Source: Acidobacteriota bacterium | GTDB lineage: Bacteria > Acidobacteriota > Vicinamibacteria > Marinacidobacterales > SMYC01 | Assembly: GCA_004356105.1 (NCBI GenBank) | Contig: SMYC01000308.1 | Span: 1 to 43,744 of the forward strand | Direction: 5' to 3' | Length of the DNA: 43,744 bases | Shown: one piece after another, positions 7,957 through 15,210 of the stretch | How positions within the stretch are numbered: the stretch's first letter is position 1 | How the letters are laid out: every line of letters begins with the position of its first letter | Notes under the pieces: model-generated | What the model saw: only the letters and a program-made list of their open reading frames with translations | Databases searched by the model: none | Told to the model about the DNA's origin: nothing | Program-made: the position numbers and the translations under genes

Positions 7957-9120
7957 TTACGAATTTCTTCCACGCAAAGCCGCCACGGTGTCTCGCAGGA
8001 CCTCCGCAAAAACTTCGATATCCTCCTCTCTAGTGTAACGCCCCAAGCTCACCCGGATCGAGCCTCGAATCTGCTCGGTCGAAAGCCCCAGTCCCGCCAG
8101 CACGTGGGACGGCTTGACAGCACCTTCGTCGCAAGCAGCGCCCGCGGAGACAGCGAAACCTGCTTCGTCGAGAGCGAGGACGAGAGCCTCGCCCTCCAAA
8201 CCGTCGAAACGAAAATTCACCGTGTTCGGCGTCCTCCGTGTCGCCCCCTCACCGTTCACGTAACTGTCGATGACGGAGGAAAGCACGCTTTGCTCGAGCG
8301 CGTCCCGGTAGCTTGCGAGCCGTTTCGACTCGGTCGGCAGAAGCTTGTCAACTTGCCTCGCGGCCTCCGCGAGCCCCACGATGCCCGCGACGTTCTCGGT
8401 GCCCGGCCTACGGCCGCGCTCCTGCCTTCCTCCACGAAATACCGGCGTAAACGGCGTGCCTTCACGAACGTAAAGGACCCCGACGCCCCTGGGGCCATAG
8501 AATTTGTGTCCCGATATCGCCAGCATATCGACGGCGAGCTCCCGGACGTCGAGAGGAATCTTGCCGCAGGCCTGTACGGCATCGGTATGAAAAAGCGCCC
8601 CCGCGTCGTGGGCCACCGTCGCGAGCTCAGCCACGGGTTGCACAACGCCGGTCTCGTTATTCGCCACCATGATGGAAACGAGAAGAGTGTCCGGGCGGAG
8701 CGCGTCTCTGAGTCTATCCGGCGTCAGCTCGCCTCTTTCGTCAACCTCCACGATAGTCACGGGCCAATCCCGGCGCTCGAGCTCCTCGATGACTTGAAGC
8801 ACCGCATGATGCTCCACATTCGAGGTAACGATGTGGCGGCGCCCGTCGTCTCGGGGCGCGGCCGCGGCACCGAGAAGCGCAAGATTGTCGGCCTCGGTTC
8901 CCCCGCTGGTGAACACCAACTCTTCAGGCCTCGCCCCCAAGAAAGAGGCAAAGGCGTCGGTCGATTCAATGAGAGCCTCTTTTGCCGGACGCCCGAACCC
9001 GTGAATGCTCGACGGGTTTCCGAAGTGTTCGCGGAGAAATGGCAACATCGCCTCGAGCGCTTCGGGCGCGAGGGGTGTTGTCGCGTTGTAATCTAAGTAG
9101 ACCGGATCAGCATTCGGCAT
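7957..9120 (-). CDS. Cysteine desulfurase (NifS/IscS family)
   Basis: 387 residues, normal for the family. PLP-dependent desulfurases move sulfur from cysteine to a catalytic cysteine for Fe-S cluster or thio-cofactor assembly. Visible hallmarks are YLDYNATTPL at the N-terminus, FGNPSSIHGFGR, TSGGTEADN, the PLP lysine K206 in SGHKFYGP, and the catalytic cysteine C330 in SAGAACDEGAVKPSH. No scaffold gene (iscU, nifU) or regulator (iscR) is adjacent, so whether it serves Fe-S clusters or tRNA thiolation cannot be decided here. It is divergent from the enoyl-CoA hydratase gene. Confidence 0.93.
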   Translation of the reverse strand: MPNADPVYLDYNATTPLAPEALEAMLPFLREHFGNPSSIHGFGRPAKEALIESTDAFASFLGARPEELVFTSGGTEADNLALLGAAAAPRDDGRRHIVTSNVEHHAVLQVIEELERRDWPVTIVEVDERGELTPDRLRDALRPDTLLVSIMVANNETGVVQPVAELATVAHDAGALFHTDAVQACGKIPLDVRELAVDMLAISGHKFYGPRGVGVLYVREGTPFTPVFRGGRQERGRRPGTENVAGIVGLAEAARQVDKLLPTESKRLASYRDALEQSVLSSVIDSYVNGEGATRRTPNTVNFRFDGLEGEALVLALDEAGFAVSAGAACDEGAVKPSHVLAGLGLSTEQIRGSIRVSLGRYTREEDIEVFAEVLRDTVAALRGRNS

Positions 9121-9159
9121 TCAGGGTTTTCGATGATTGGTAAGGTCGAGTCTGAGTCT

Positions 9160-9168
9160 TTTCTAGCA
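9160..9168 (-). promoter_or_regulatory. Candidate extended -10 for the cysteine desulfurase gene
   Basis: Read on the minus strand, TGC-TAGAAA forms an extended -10-like element about 40 bases upstream of ATG 9120. It has 4 of 6 hexamer matches plus the TGn. It shares the heptamer TGTGCTA with the elements near 2679 and 9209. No -35 is evident. Confidence 0.3.
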
Positions 9169-9208
9169 CAAATTTTGGGCGGAGGCCAGAGACACCGCCA
9201 TTTCCATG

Positions 9209-9217
9209 TGCTAGCAT
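9209..9217 (+). promoter_or_regulatory. Candidate extended -10 for the enoyl-CoA hydratase gene
   Basis: TGC-TAGCAT lies so close to the gene that transcription would begin near 9224-9225, at the ATG itself. This suggests a leaderless mRNA starting at ATG 9225. It also makes the upstream in-frame ATG 9216 unlikely, since that codon overlaps the hexamer. Confidence 0.3.
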
Positions 9218-9224
9218 GTGTCTA

Positions 9225-10037
9225 ATGGACGAATCCCTCGAAGCTCTGGAGGCACCGAGCAGCCCCAAAACGCTGAACAATATTCGCCTTCAGGTCGATA
9301 ACGGTATTGCGCGGATCGCACTGGATCGCCCAGAGGCGGCGAACGCCCTGAACTTGGCGGCACTCGAAGAGATCCACCAAACGCTCGGAGAGCTCGATCT
9401 CAACGAGTCCCTCAAAGTCGTCGTCTTCACCGGCAGCGATCAGGCGTTCTCGAGCGGGCTCGACATCGCCGAGCATACCGACGAGAGCGTTTACCAATTG
9501 ATCGAGACGTTTCACGAGGTCATTCGCCGTGTGACGAAGCTCGAATTGGTGAGTATCTCCGTCGTGAAAGGAATGGCGCTCGGCGCGGGATGCGAGCTCG
9601 CGGCCGTCTGTGATTTTTGCTTCGCCGCGGAGGGCGCAAAGCTCGGCCAGCCGGAGCTCAAGGCGGGTTTGTTCCCTACCGCCGCGCCCATGATCTACCC
9701 ACGGCTCATCGGATTGCGCCGCACCTACGAGATGATCCTCACGGGACGAACCTACGACGCTAAAGAAGCGGAAGGCATCGGCCTCATCACGCGAGTCATG
9801 GCTCCCGCCCAACTGGATGCGGAAGTCGAAAAGTGGACGCAGTTCTTGAAGAGTTTTTCGACACCCGTGCTCCGCCTCGCCCGTCGCGCCACCTCGGACG
9901 CTGTCAATCTTCCTTTCGAGGAAGGGCTTCGGCATTTGGAAAGCGTTTACCTCAATCAGCTCATGTCCATCGAGGACGCGAAAGAAGGCGTTCTCGCTCT
10001 TCGCGAGCGGCGACAACCCGTCTGGAAACACAAATAA
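9225..10037 (+). CDS. Enoyl-CoA hydratase/isomerase (crotonase) family protein
   Basis: 270 residues from ATG 9225 (273 if ATG 9216 is used). The crotonase fold is clear. IALDRPEAANALNLAAL is the N-terminal strand, and FSSGLDIAEH is the first oxyanion-hole loop. GMALGAGCELAAVCDF is the signature with a Glu at the first catalytic position, and GQPELKAGLFP supplies the second Glu. Both glutamates of a true hydratase are therefore present. The likely reaction is hydration or isomerisation of an enoyl-CoA, but substrate cannot be told from sequence. No other beta-oxidation gene is adjacent. Confidence 0.88.
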   Translation: MDESLEALEAPSSPKTLNNIRLQVDNGIARIALDRPEAANALNLAALEEIHQTLGELDLNESLKVVVFTGSDQAFSSGLDIAEHTDESVYQLIETFHEVIRRVTKLELVSISVVKGMALGAGCELAAVCDFCFAAEGAKLGQPELKAGLFPTAAPMIYPRLIGLRRTYEMILTGRTYDAKEAEGIGLITRVMAPAQLDAEVEKWTQFLKSFSTPVLRLARRATSDAVNLPFEEGLRHLESVYLNQLMSIEDAKEGVLALRERRQPVWKHK

Positions 10038-10349
10038 GTTTGCTTCGAATAGGGTTCCATCCTTCAGTCTTTCGCATGACTCGTCAAAACGGTGACCGCC
10101 CCACCAAGGGCACATGCCCAACAAAGAAGGCCTGCAGCCGGAAGCTGATATACTTGGTTTCTCGGACGGCCTAATTCAAAGAAGCCGGGCTTGCCGCAAG
10201 TAATCGGACTCAGCTAGAATCACCCACTCACCAACTACGAGCTCTTGACGACACGCCGAAACGCCAACTGCCATTACCACGCACATTCACACGATGTCGC
10301 ATCCAAACCAGGCGAAGGACGCCGAAAAGCACAGGAGGGATAACAAGCT
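10038..10349. other. 312-base gap without a supported gene
   Basis: It lies between the enoyl-CoA hydratase and UPF0158 genes. Only tiny open frames occur, with no ribosome binding sites. It contains the candidate promoter at 10191-10220 and the ribosome binding site at 10333-10338; no tRNA, hairpin terminator or repeat was found. Confidence 0.6.
10191..10220 (+). promoter_or_regulatory. Candidate sigma-70 promoter for the UPF0158 gene
   Basis: TTGCCG (10191-10196) and TAGAAT (10215-10220) are separated by 18 bases. This gives 4/6 and 5/6 matches to the consensus, with an untranslated leader of roughly 120 bases before GTG 10350. Confidence 0.4.
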
Positions 10350-10766
10350 GTGAAGGTCGATCTGGAAGCGGTATTCGTTGCTTTCAGCGATGACTCCGTT
10401 GAACGGACTTACTATCTTGATGGGGACTCGGGCCGTGTATTCAACGTCCTCGAAGACCACGACGACCCAGAGACCCGCGAGCTAGTCTGGGCGCTCGAAT
10501 CGGATACACGCGGGCGTTACATTCAAGTCCCCAAACCCAGTATGGAGGAAACGCTAAAGGAACAGGACGCCTTCGCAGAGTCCCTCGATGGCGAGCTCAA
10601 GGAAAAGCTCGACAAAATCATCCAGGACGATCACGACGGGTCCAAGTTCGCTGATTACGTCGAGCGTAACCGCGAGGCGCGGAAGGCTTGGCGCGATTAC
10701 CGCACACTGCGTTCGCGGGACCAAGCCAACGAGTGGGTTCAGACACTCAATCTTCCCGCAGGCTGA
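10350..10766 (+). CDS. UPF0158 family protein
   Basis: 138 residues. The start is GTG 10350, set by the strong ribosome binding site AGGAGG at 10333-10338. The protein matches the UPF0158 pattern. An N-terminal beta segment (VDLEAVFVAFSDDSVERTYYLD) contains the 'tyrosine-leucine-aspartate then glycine' turn. An acidic, helical middle (FAESLDGELKEKLDKII) follows, with a tryptophan-rich end (ARKAWRDYRTL, ANEWVQTLN). The family's function is unknown. The start of the DUF72 gene lies 17 bases beyond its stop, so the two are probably cotranscribed. Confidence 0.75.
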   Translation: MKVDLEAVFVAFSDDSVERTYYLDGDSGRVFNVLEDHDDPETRELVWALESDTRGRYIQVPKPSMEETLKEQDAFAESLDGELKEKLDKIIQDDHDGSKFADYVERNREARKAWRDYRTLRSRDQANEWVQTLNLPAG

Positions 10767-10783
10767 GCAAGGCCGGCTCGCCG

Positions 10784-11650
10784 GTGCGCGTTGGCGTCGC
10801 TGGCTGGTCTTACCCGGACTGGGAGGGCATCGTTTATCCGAAGACACCCCGTACGGACGGTCTCGTGCACTTGGCGCGCTATCTCGACACTATCGAGGTC
10901 AACAGTCCCTTCTACCGCATCCCAAGCCCGAAAACGACGGCATCCTGGGCGCGGCGCGCCCCCGCTAAAACCGGTTTTCGGTTCACTCTGAAGCTGTTTC
11001 AAGGCTTCACCCACGACCGAAGCGCGGGTTCTCGAGAGGAGCAGGCGTTCAAACAGGCACTCGCCCCGCTCATGGAGGCCGAGCTTCTCGGCGGCCTCCT
11101 TCTTCAGTTCCCGTGGTCGTTCAAGAATGATCCCGAGAGCCGCGACTATCTGAACAAGCTTCTCGACCGCTTTTTTGGCTATCCCCTCGTCGTCGAGATC
11201 CGCCACGCGTCCTGGAACGATCGATCCTTCTTCGACTTTCTGACACAAAAAGCCATAGCCTTTTGCAATATCGACCAGCCGCGGATCGGCCGCTCCATAG
11301 GTCCCTCGAGCCACGCCACGGGGCCTATCGGCTACGTACGCCTTCACGGGAGGAACTACCAGGACTGGTTCCGGGAAGATGCCGGCCGCGATGCCCGCTA
11401 CGACTACCTCTACAGCGAAGAGGAGCTCGACCCGTGGATGGAGAAGATCTCCGAAATCAGCGAGAGCGCCTCCGAGACCTACGTCATTACGAACAACCAC
11501 TTTCGTGGCCAAGCCGTCGTCAATGCACTCCAAATTCGCGCGCGCATCGAAAAACGAAAAGTCCTCGCACCCGCGTCGCTCTTAGAGCGCTATCCAGTAT
11601 TGCGCAGCGTCGCCGAGCCAGACGGCCCCGAACAACCGTCCTTGTTTTGA
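10784..11650 (+). CDS. DUF72 family protein (TIM-barrel-like)
   Basis: 288 residues from GTG 10784, the last in-frame start before the conserved opening VRVGVAGWSYPDWEGIVYP. Family features in order are LARYLDTIEVNSPFYRIP, FRFTLKLFQGFTH, GGLLLQFPWSFKN, VVEIRHASWND, GPIGYVRLHGRNYQDW and the C-terminal ETYVITNNHFRGQAVVNAL. DUF72 proteins are widespread TIM-barrel-like proteins of unknown function, sometimes guessed to be nucleases or sugar-binding enzymes. An open frame extends upstream to 10688 but overlaps the UPF0158 gene and lacks family similarity there. It ends 35 bases from a convergent gene, with no terminator seen. Confidence 0.85.
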   Translation: MRVGVAGWSYPDWEGIVYPKTPRTDGLVHLARYLDTIEVNSPFYRIPSPKTTASWARRAPAKTGFRFTLKLFQGFTHDRSAGSREEQAFKQALAPLMEAELLGGLLLQFPWSFKNDPESRDYLNKLLDRFFGYPLVVEIRHASWNDRSFFDFLTQKAIAFCNIDQPRIGRSIGPSSHATGPIGYVRLHGRNYQDWFREDAGRDARYDYLYSEEELDPWMEKISEISESASETYVITNNHFRGQAVVNALQIRARIEKRKVLAPASLLERYPVLRSVAEPDGPEQPSLF

Positions 11651-11685
11651 AAATTCCGGGGCTTGCCCAGGCTCGCTCGCTACCA

Positions 11686-12021
11686 CTATAGCTCTTCTTC
11701 CAATGGTTCGAGAACGACGGTGTGTGGTTTAAAAAGAAAGGAGATGTGGGCGAGCACGCCTCCCGACAGGGCATCGAGAGCGCCATCGAGTGTAATCTCT
11801 CGGGCGCCTTCGATCGCGCGCACCCGTCCTTGCTTTCTCTTGCCGTCTACGAGTGCCCCTAGCTCGTGGCCCTCGGCGGCCACGCCGCCGCTTCGATCGA
11901 AGATCGAGTGGATCGTCAATCGAACGCCCTCACGCGTATAGCCGTCGTTCTGCTCGACCAGCGATGCTATCGACTGTCCGACATTGCCGAATCCGAGCAG
12001 CATGATCGGCACGTTCTTCAT
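11686..12021 (-). pseudogene. Truncated homoserine-dehydrogenase-like Rossmann ORF (111 aa)
   Basis: The ORF starts at ATG 12021, one base after the stop of the DUF4198 gene, with GAGGAG just upstream, so it should be translated. The N-terminus, PIMLLGFGNVGQSIASLV, is a NAD(P)-binding GxGxxG fold. The following segment (REGVRLTIHSIFDRSGG, then LGALVDGKRKQGR) resembles the start of homoserine dehydrogenase. Normal homoserine dehydrogenases exceed 300 residues. Here the catalytic part is missing, and the tail after about residue 85 does not resemble the family. The neighbouring sequence is the end of an unrelated convergent gene, so the rest is not simply out of frame nearby. It is either a 3'-deleted remnant or a short Rossmann protein with another job. 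Confidence 0.55.
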
Positions 12022-12022
12022 T

Positions 12023-12901
12023 TCAGGGGCTCCTCTCGCCTTGCTCTGCGATCTCGAAAGTCAAGGTACACCAAAAACTCTCCCACAATATCTGCGGATC
12101 GTCGTCCACCCGCACGAGATGGATGGCGCTCAAATACCAACGCCCGTCGGACGGAATCGTCACGACCGCCTTGCCGCTTCCATCCGTGCTCGTTCTGATC
12201 TCGCCGCGAGGCCCTCCCGCCTTCCCGCCGAAGATCGGAATATCCGCGAGCGGCTCGCCCTGGTAGAACAACTGAACCTCGAGCTCTTCTCCAGGCCGCA
12301 CGCGGTTCGGGTTGCGGGAAGGTACGATCTCGATCGTATGTCCCACCGGTTTCGACCATGACGGCTCCTTGTCTAGATCGCTTTCTCCCGACCCCGAATC
12401 ACCCATGGTGACATCGACATCAATCGTCGCCTTCGCCCATTTCGAGTAGCGCTCGACGGTCGCATCCTCGTTCTCGCCGAGCTCGTCACGAAGCGCGAGG
12501 ATGCGCTCGAGCCCATTCTCTTCGAGATAGTCCTGGAAGTCTTTCGCCTTGAGACGGACGCGGCGAGGACGCGTCCCGAGAGCGACCACGTGACTTCCGA
12601 TGGCTGTCGCTTGTAAATCGAAGCTCAACGACTTTCCGTCCACGCGAAACGTATGGATCGGCCGAGTCTCGAGCGGTCCATGAAGCGCCACCGTCTCGAG
12701 ACGAAGCTCGCTGACGAGCGAAAGGCTTTCGGGAAATTGATCGCCGCTATTGATAAAGACCCGGGTGAGCTCGCCGGGAGCGAGACGATATTTCCCTGCC
12801 ATCAGCCAGAGCTCGTGGGCGCCAGCCGAGCTCGTCCACAAGGCAAGCGCCAGGAACAAAAAACCCCGCACCCGTCGAGCGGGTGCGGGGAAAAGTTGCA
12901 T
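12023..12901 (-). CDS. Exported DUF4198 domain protein
   Basis: 292 residues. A basic N-terminus (PARRVRG) and hydrophobic core (FLFLALALW) end at SSAGA before the mature start HELWLM, a typical opening of DUF4198 proteins. The C-terminal part (EIVPSRNPNRVRPGEELEV, DGSGKAVVTIPSDGRWYL) looks like a beta-sandwich. The family is periplasmic and has been linked to nickel or cobalt uptake in some bacteria, but no transporter is adjacent here. The gene follows the DUF2911 gene by 11 bases and precedes the truncated dehydrogenase ORF by one base. Codons 4-15 coincide with a strong transcription terminator hairpin (see 12858-12890). Confidence 0.8.
   Translation of the reverse strand: MQLFPAPARRVRGFLFLALALWTSSAGAHELWLMAGKYRLAPGELTRVFINSGDQFPESLSLVSELRLETVALHGPLETRPIHTFRVDGKSLSFDLQATAIGSHVVALGTRPRRVRLKAKDFQDYLEENGLERILALRDELGENEDATVERYSKWAKATIDVDVTMGDSGSGESDLDKEPSWSKPVGHTIEIVPSRNPNRVRPGEELEVQLFYQGEPLADIPIFGGKAGGPRGEIRTSTDGSGKAVVTIPSDGRWYLSAIHLVRVDDDPQILWESFWCTLTFEIAEQGERSP
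12858..12890 (-). terminator. Rho-independent terminator inside the DUF4198 signal-peptide codons
   Basis: On the minus strand there is a perfect 11-bp GC-rich stem (arms 12880-12890 and 12864-12874), a 5-base loop and then six T residues (12863-12858). It follows the DUF2911 stop by 22 bases, as a terminator should. However, it lies wholly inside the first codons of the DUF4198 gene. Translation of DUF4198 would melt the hairpin, so it may attenuate downstream transcription. Confidence 0.8.
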
Positions 12902-12912
12902 GGAAAGCCTGA

Positions 12913-13431
12913 TTAGGCGGCCGAGAAATCAGCCGTCAGCCGTGCCGTTCCCCAATCGAGAATGATCTGGCATTGGTTACCGTCGTCGCTCACCTCGAGC
13001 TTGATCGTCATGTTGTCGACCGCTGTATCGAGCTTGGAGATGACTCCTGCAACCTTACCGACGATGTTGGTCGGCTTGAAGCTGCCAGTAAGGTCTTCCG
13101 CCACGATGAGCGTCCACTTCTTGTCCTCGTCGAAATGCGCGACGAGCTTGTAGCTCCCCTTGGCGACCACCATATCGCCGAACTTCAAGTCGACAGCCGT
13201 CGTGAGCGTCGTCGCGCGATCCGCGCCCATCCGCCAATAGCCTCCGGGAGGAAGCATGGCCAGCACGTCCCGACCCTTGGACTCCGGTCCGGTGAAATCG
13301 ACCTTGACTTCCCCGCCACCGATCGTCACAGAAGTAGACCCGGCCTTGTTTCCGTGACCCATGACGACTGGCGCCACGACCATCGCGGCCACAGCGAGAA
13401 CCAATCCCAACATCCCTAATTTTCTTGTCAT
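12913..13431 (-). CDS. Exported DUF2911 domain protein
   Basis: 172 residues. The signal peptide is MTRKLGMLGLVLAVAAMVVA with cleavage near VMGHG. The DUF2911 core is recognisable: a beta-rich segment with GGYWRMGADRATTLTT (the family's WRxGAxxAT motif), GDMVVAKGSYKLVAHFDED and KKWTLIVAEDL. Function of the family is unknown; members are secreted or periplasmic. It is the first gene of a likely three-gene unit with DUF4198 and the truncated dehydrogenase ORF. It has a strong terminator directly downstream and an operator-like palindrome upstream (13453-13479), so it is probably regulated and expressed above the downstream genes. Confidence 0.82.
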   Translation of the reverse strand: MTRKLGMLGLVLAVAAMVVAPVVMGHGNKAGSTSVTIGGGEVKVDFTGPESKGRDVLAMLPPGGYWRMGADRATTLTTAVDLKFGDMVVAKGSYKLVAHFDEDKKWTLIVAEDLTGSFKPTNIVGKVAGVISKLDTAVDNMTIKLEVSDDGNQCQIILDWGTARLTADFSAA

Positions 13432-13452
13432 GTACTTGAGCTCCGTTTCTTT

Positions 13453-13479
13453 TCGAACGTTACGATACCGTATCGAACG
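13453..13479. promoter_or_regulatory. Operator-like palindrome flanked by 20-bp-spaced direct repeats
   Basis: CGATAC-C-GTATCG (13463-13475) is a perfect 6-1-6 palindrome 31 bases upstream of the DUF2911 ATG. The outer CGTT/AACG extends it with one bulge. The heptamer TCGAACG occurs at 13453-13459 and 13473-13479, exactly 20 bases apart, about two helical turns. This is the arrangement expected of a dimeric regulator site; the regulator is not known. Confidence 0.45.
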
Positions 13480-13536
13480 GCATCTCGATTCGACTAGTTG
13501 AACAAAATTGTGACCTCCGCATGGGACCGAATGATA

Positions 13537-14448
13537 TTAGTTGGCCCCACTCTCTGACGTCGCGAGCGCCTTCTCGATCGCAGGGCCAAGGACTTCGCGA
13601 GACTGAAAGTTCACGAAGTGATTGACGATGGTGCCTGAGCCGTCCACGAGAAACAACGTCGGAAAGATGTTCACGTTGCCGAGCGAGGCTCGAACGTCGT
13701 CCGTGAGGTGGAGATTCGGATAGTTCACGCCGATTTTCTTCGCATATTCCGCGCGATAGGCGTCGTCATATTTCAATTTCAGGATCCTGTCCGCATTGAG
13801 CCCGAGGACCGTGAAGCCTTGGTCTTCGTAGGTCTCTTGAAGCGTTACGAGCTCTGGCCCAATCTTCACACATGGCGGGCAGTTCGTGAACCACACATAG
13901 ACGAGCACGGCCTTGCCCGAGAACTGGCCGATGTTCATCTCTTCACCGCTATAGCTCGTGCCCGAGATAGCGGGGATGCTTTTGCCTTCCCAGCCCGTGA
14001 GCGTCCGTTCCACCGCGCGGTTGAACCGCTCGTCAGCCTTCACCGCGTCGATGTCGATTCTCGTGATCTCGCGGGTCTTCGGATCCCGCTCGATGAATTT
14101 CGGGACGCGAGGGTCGGATTGCATCACGCTTAAAACGACATCAGCGGCCTCGGGTCCGTAGAAAGCGAATTGGCCCGCGATATCTTCCAAAGTAGGAAGA
14201 CGCCCCTGCCGGTCCTCGAACTCGATGACGAAGAGCGGGATGCGGAAAAACGCGCCGGTCAGCTTGTCGAGCGCCGCCCGCTCGTCGGGGGTGGTAAAAA
14301 CCTCGTTGTAGAGAACAGAGAGAACGAGCCGCTCGTCAGGTTTCGCATTTTCTTTGATGTAATTAATGATGCGCCGCTCGGCGTCGTCGTCTTGGGCGAA
14401 GCCGCCCGTGCTTACGGCGAGCGCAAGCATAACGATCAAAAACCGCAT
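13537..14448 (-). CDS. TlpA-like thioredoxin-fold protein, exported
   Basis: 303 residues. The signal peptide is MRFLIVMLALAVSTGGFAQ. The N-terminal half (about 20-150) is helical and unassigned. The C-terminal half (about 155-295) is a TlpA/AhpC-type thioredoxin domain with the redox pair C190-PP-C193 in WFTNCPPC, the GFTVLGLNAD strand and the cis-proline in NIFPTLFLVD. It probably reduces or oxidises thiols in the periplasm, for example in cytochrome c maturation, but no Ccm gene is near. The ribosome binding site AAAGGAG is well placed before ATG 14448. It is 105 bases upstream of the DUF2911 gene on the same strand, so it may be a separate unit. Confidence 0.87.
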   Translation of the reverse strand: MRFLIVMLALAVSTGGFAQDDDAERRIINYIKENAKPDERLVLSVLYNEVFTTPDERAALDKLTGAFFRIPLFVIEFEDRQGRLPTLEDIAGQFAFYGPEAADVVLSVMQSDPRVPKFIERDPKTREITRIDIDAVKADERFNRAVERTLTGWEGKSIPAISGTSYSGEEMNIGQFSGKAVLVYVWFTNCPPCVKIGPELVTLQETYEDQGFTVLGLNADRILKLKYDDAYRAEYAKKIGVNYPNLHLTDDVRASLGNVNIFPTLFLVDGSGTIVNHFVNFQSREVLGPAIEKALATSESGAN

Positions 14449-14660
14449 AGTTACTCCTTTGTCATTCTCAGTCTTATCGTGCCCGCCATATTAGCCACCG
14501 CGCCCCGGCCGCGCAAGCGGAGCCGATGTCCTCGCCACCAATACTCCGACCGACCTCCACGTGGGACACTGATCGACGTAAGTCCTTTGCTTATAACAAC
14601 CACTCTGCGGCATGAGGCTTGCTCCTTGTCAGGGGAAAGAACCCTTAAAAGGAGGCCAAC

Positions 14661-15179
14661 ATGCGAACGCTTCGGTTGCTCGATGCTCGCTCGTTCTTCA
14701 CGCTGCTGGTGCTCGGCTTAGCTTAGCACTCCAATTCCCCTCGACGGCTGCTTTCGCGAGAGAGGTCGTCAATCCGGATGGCTATGCCGAGTGGCGCTAC
14801 GACGAGTTCCTCATCGTCGAGGGGCAGCGCGTCAAGGCCACCAAGAGCACGCGCTTCAGCGGCAAAGGCGCCGCCCGCGGCTTCGACACCATTTCGCTCG
14901 GCTACGAGGTCAAAGTCCGGTCTCGTTATTATTGTGAGGGCGCACTGAGCACTATCGACCAAACATTTCCCACAACCGAACACGAGGACACGGTCGAAAG
15001 ACCACCCTGTAGCGACTGGCGTGGATATCTCGCAAGGGATATCCTGGCAAAAGGTTTGCGAAGTGGAAGCGACAGGGCGCATCCTTGCAACAAGGGATTC
15101 AGAGGACGGGCTTCTCTATTCCTGATCTCGCGGACCTCGAGAGCAGGATGCGCCTCCTCTCCCGCCGACGCCTTCAAAT
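14661..15179 (+). pseudogene. Frameshifted remnant of a secreted protein gene
   Basis: A near-perfect ribosome binding site (AAAGGAGG, 14648-14655) precedes ATG 14661. That frame encodes a signal-peptide start (MRTLRLLDARSFFTLLVLG) but stops at TAG 14724-14726. In another frame the sequence continues as a good signal-peptide end and mature start (PSTAAFAREVVNPDGYAEW). It then encodes a folded-looking stretch (FLIVEGQRVKATKSTRFSG, DTISLGYEVKV, ending near 14917). The two halves join only through a frameshift around 14700-14725. Beyond 14917 the reading becomes low-quality in all frames. The 'DGYAEW...VEGQRV...LGYEVKV' segment reminds me of a beta-domain at the start of some secreted metallopeptidases, from memory only. 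Decay or a sequencing error would both explain it. Confidence 0.55.
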
Positions 15180-15188
15180 TGTTAGAAT
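15180..15188 (+). promoter_or_regulatory. Extended -10 promoter of the beta-barrel gene
   Basis: TGT-TAGAAT gives an extended -10 with 5/6 hexamer matches. Initiation near 15195 would leave a short leader containing the ribosome binding site AGGAGG (15199-15204) before ATG 15211. Confidence 0.5.
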
Positions 15189-15210
15189 CTCGCCTTCAGG
15201 AGGTTATTGT

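Noticed and set aside
8104..9096. 330-codon plus-strand open frame over the cysteine desulfurase gene
   Set aside because: It is an exact antisense shadow. The translated product is rich in Arg and His with no family features, and the minus-strand gene is certain.
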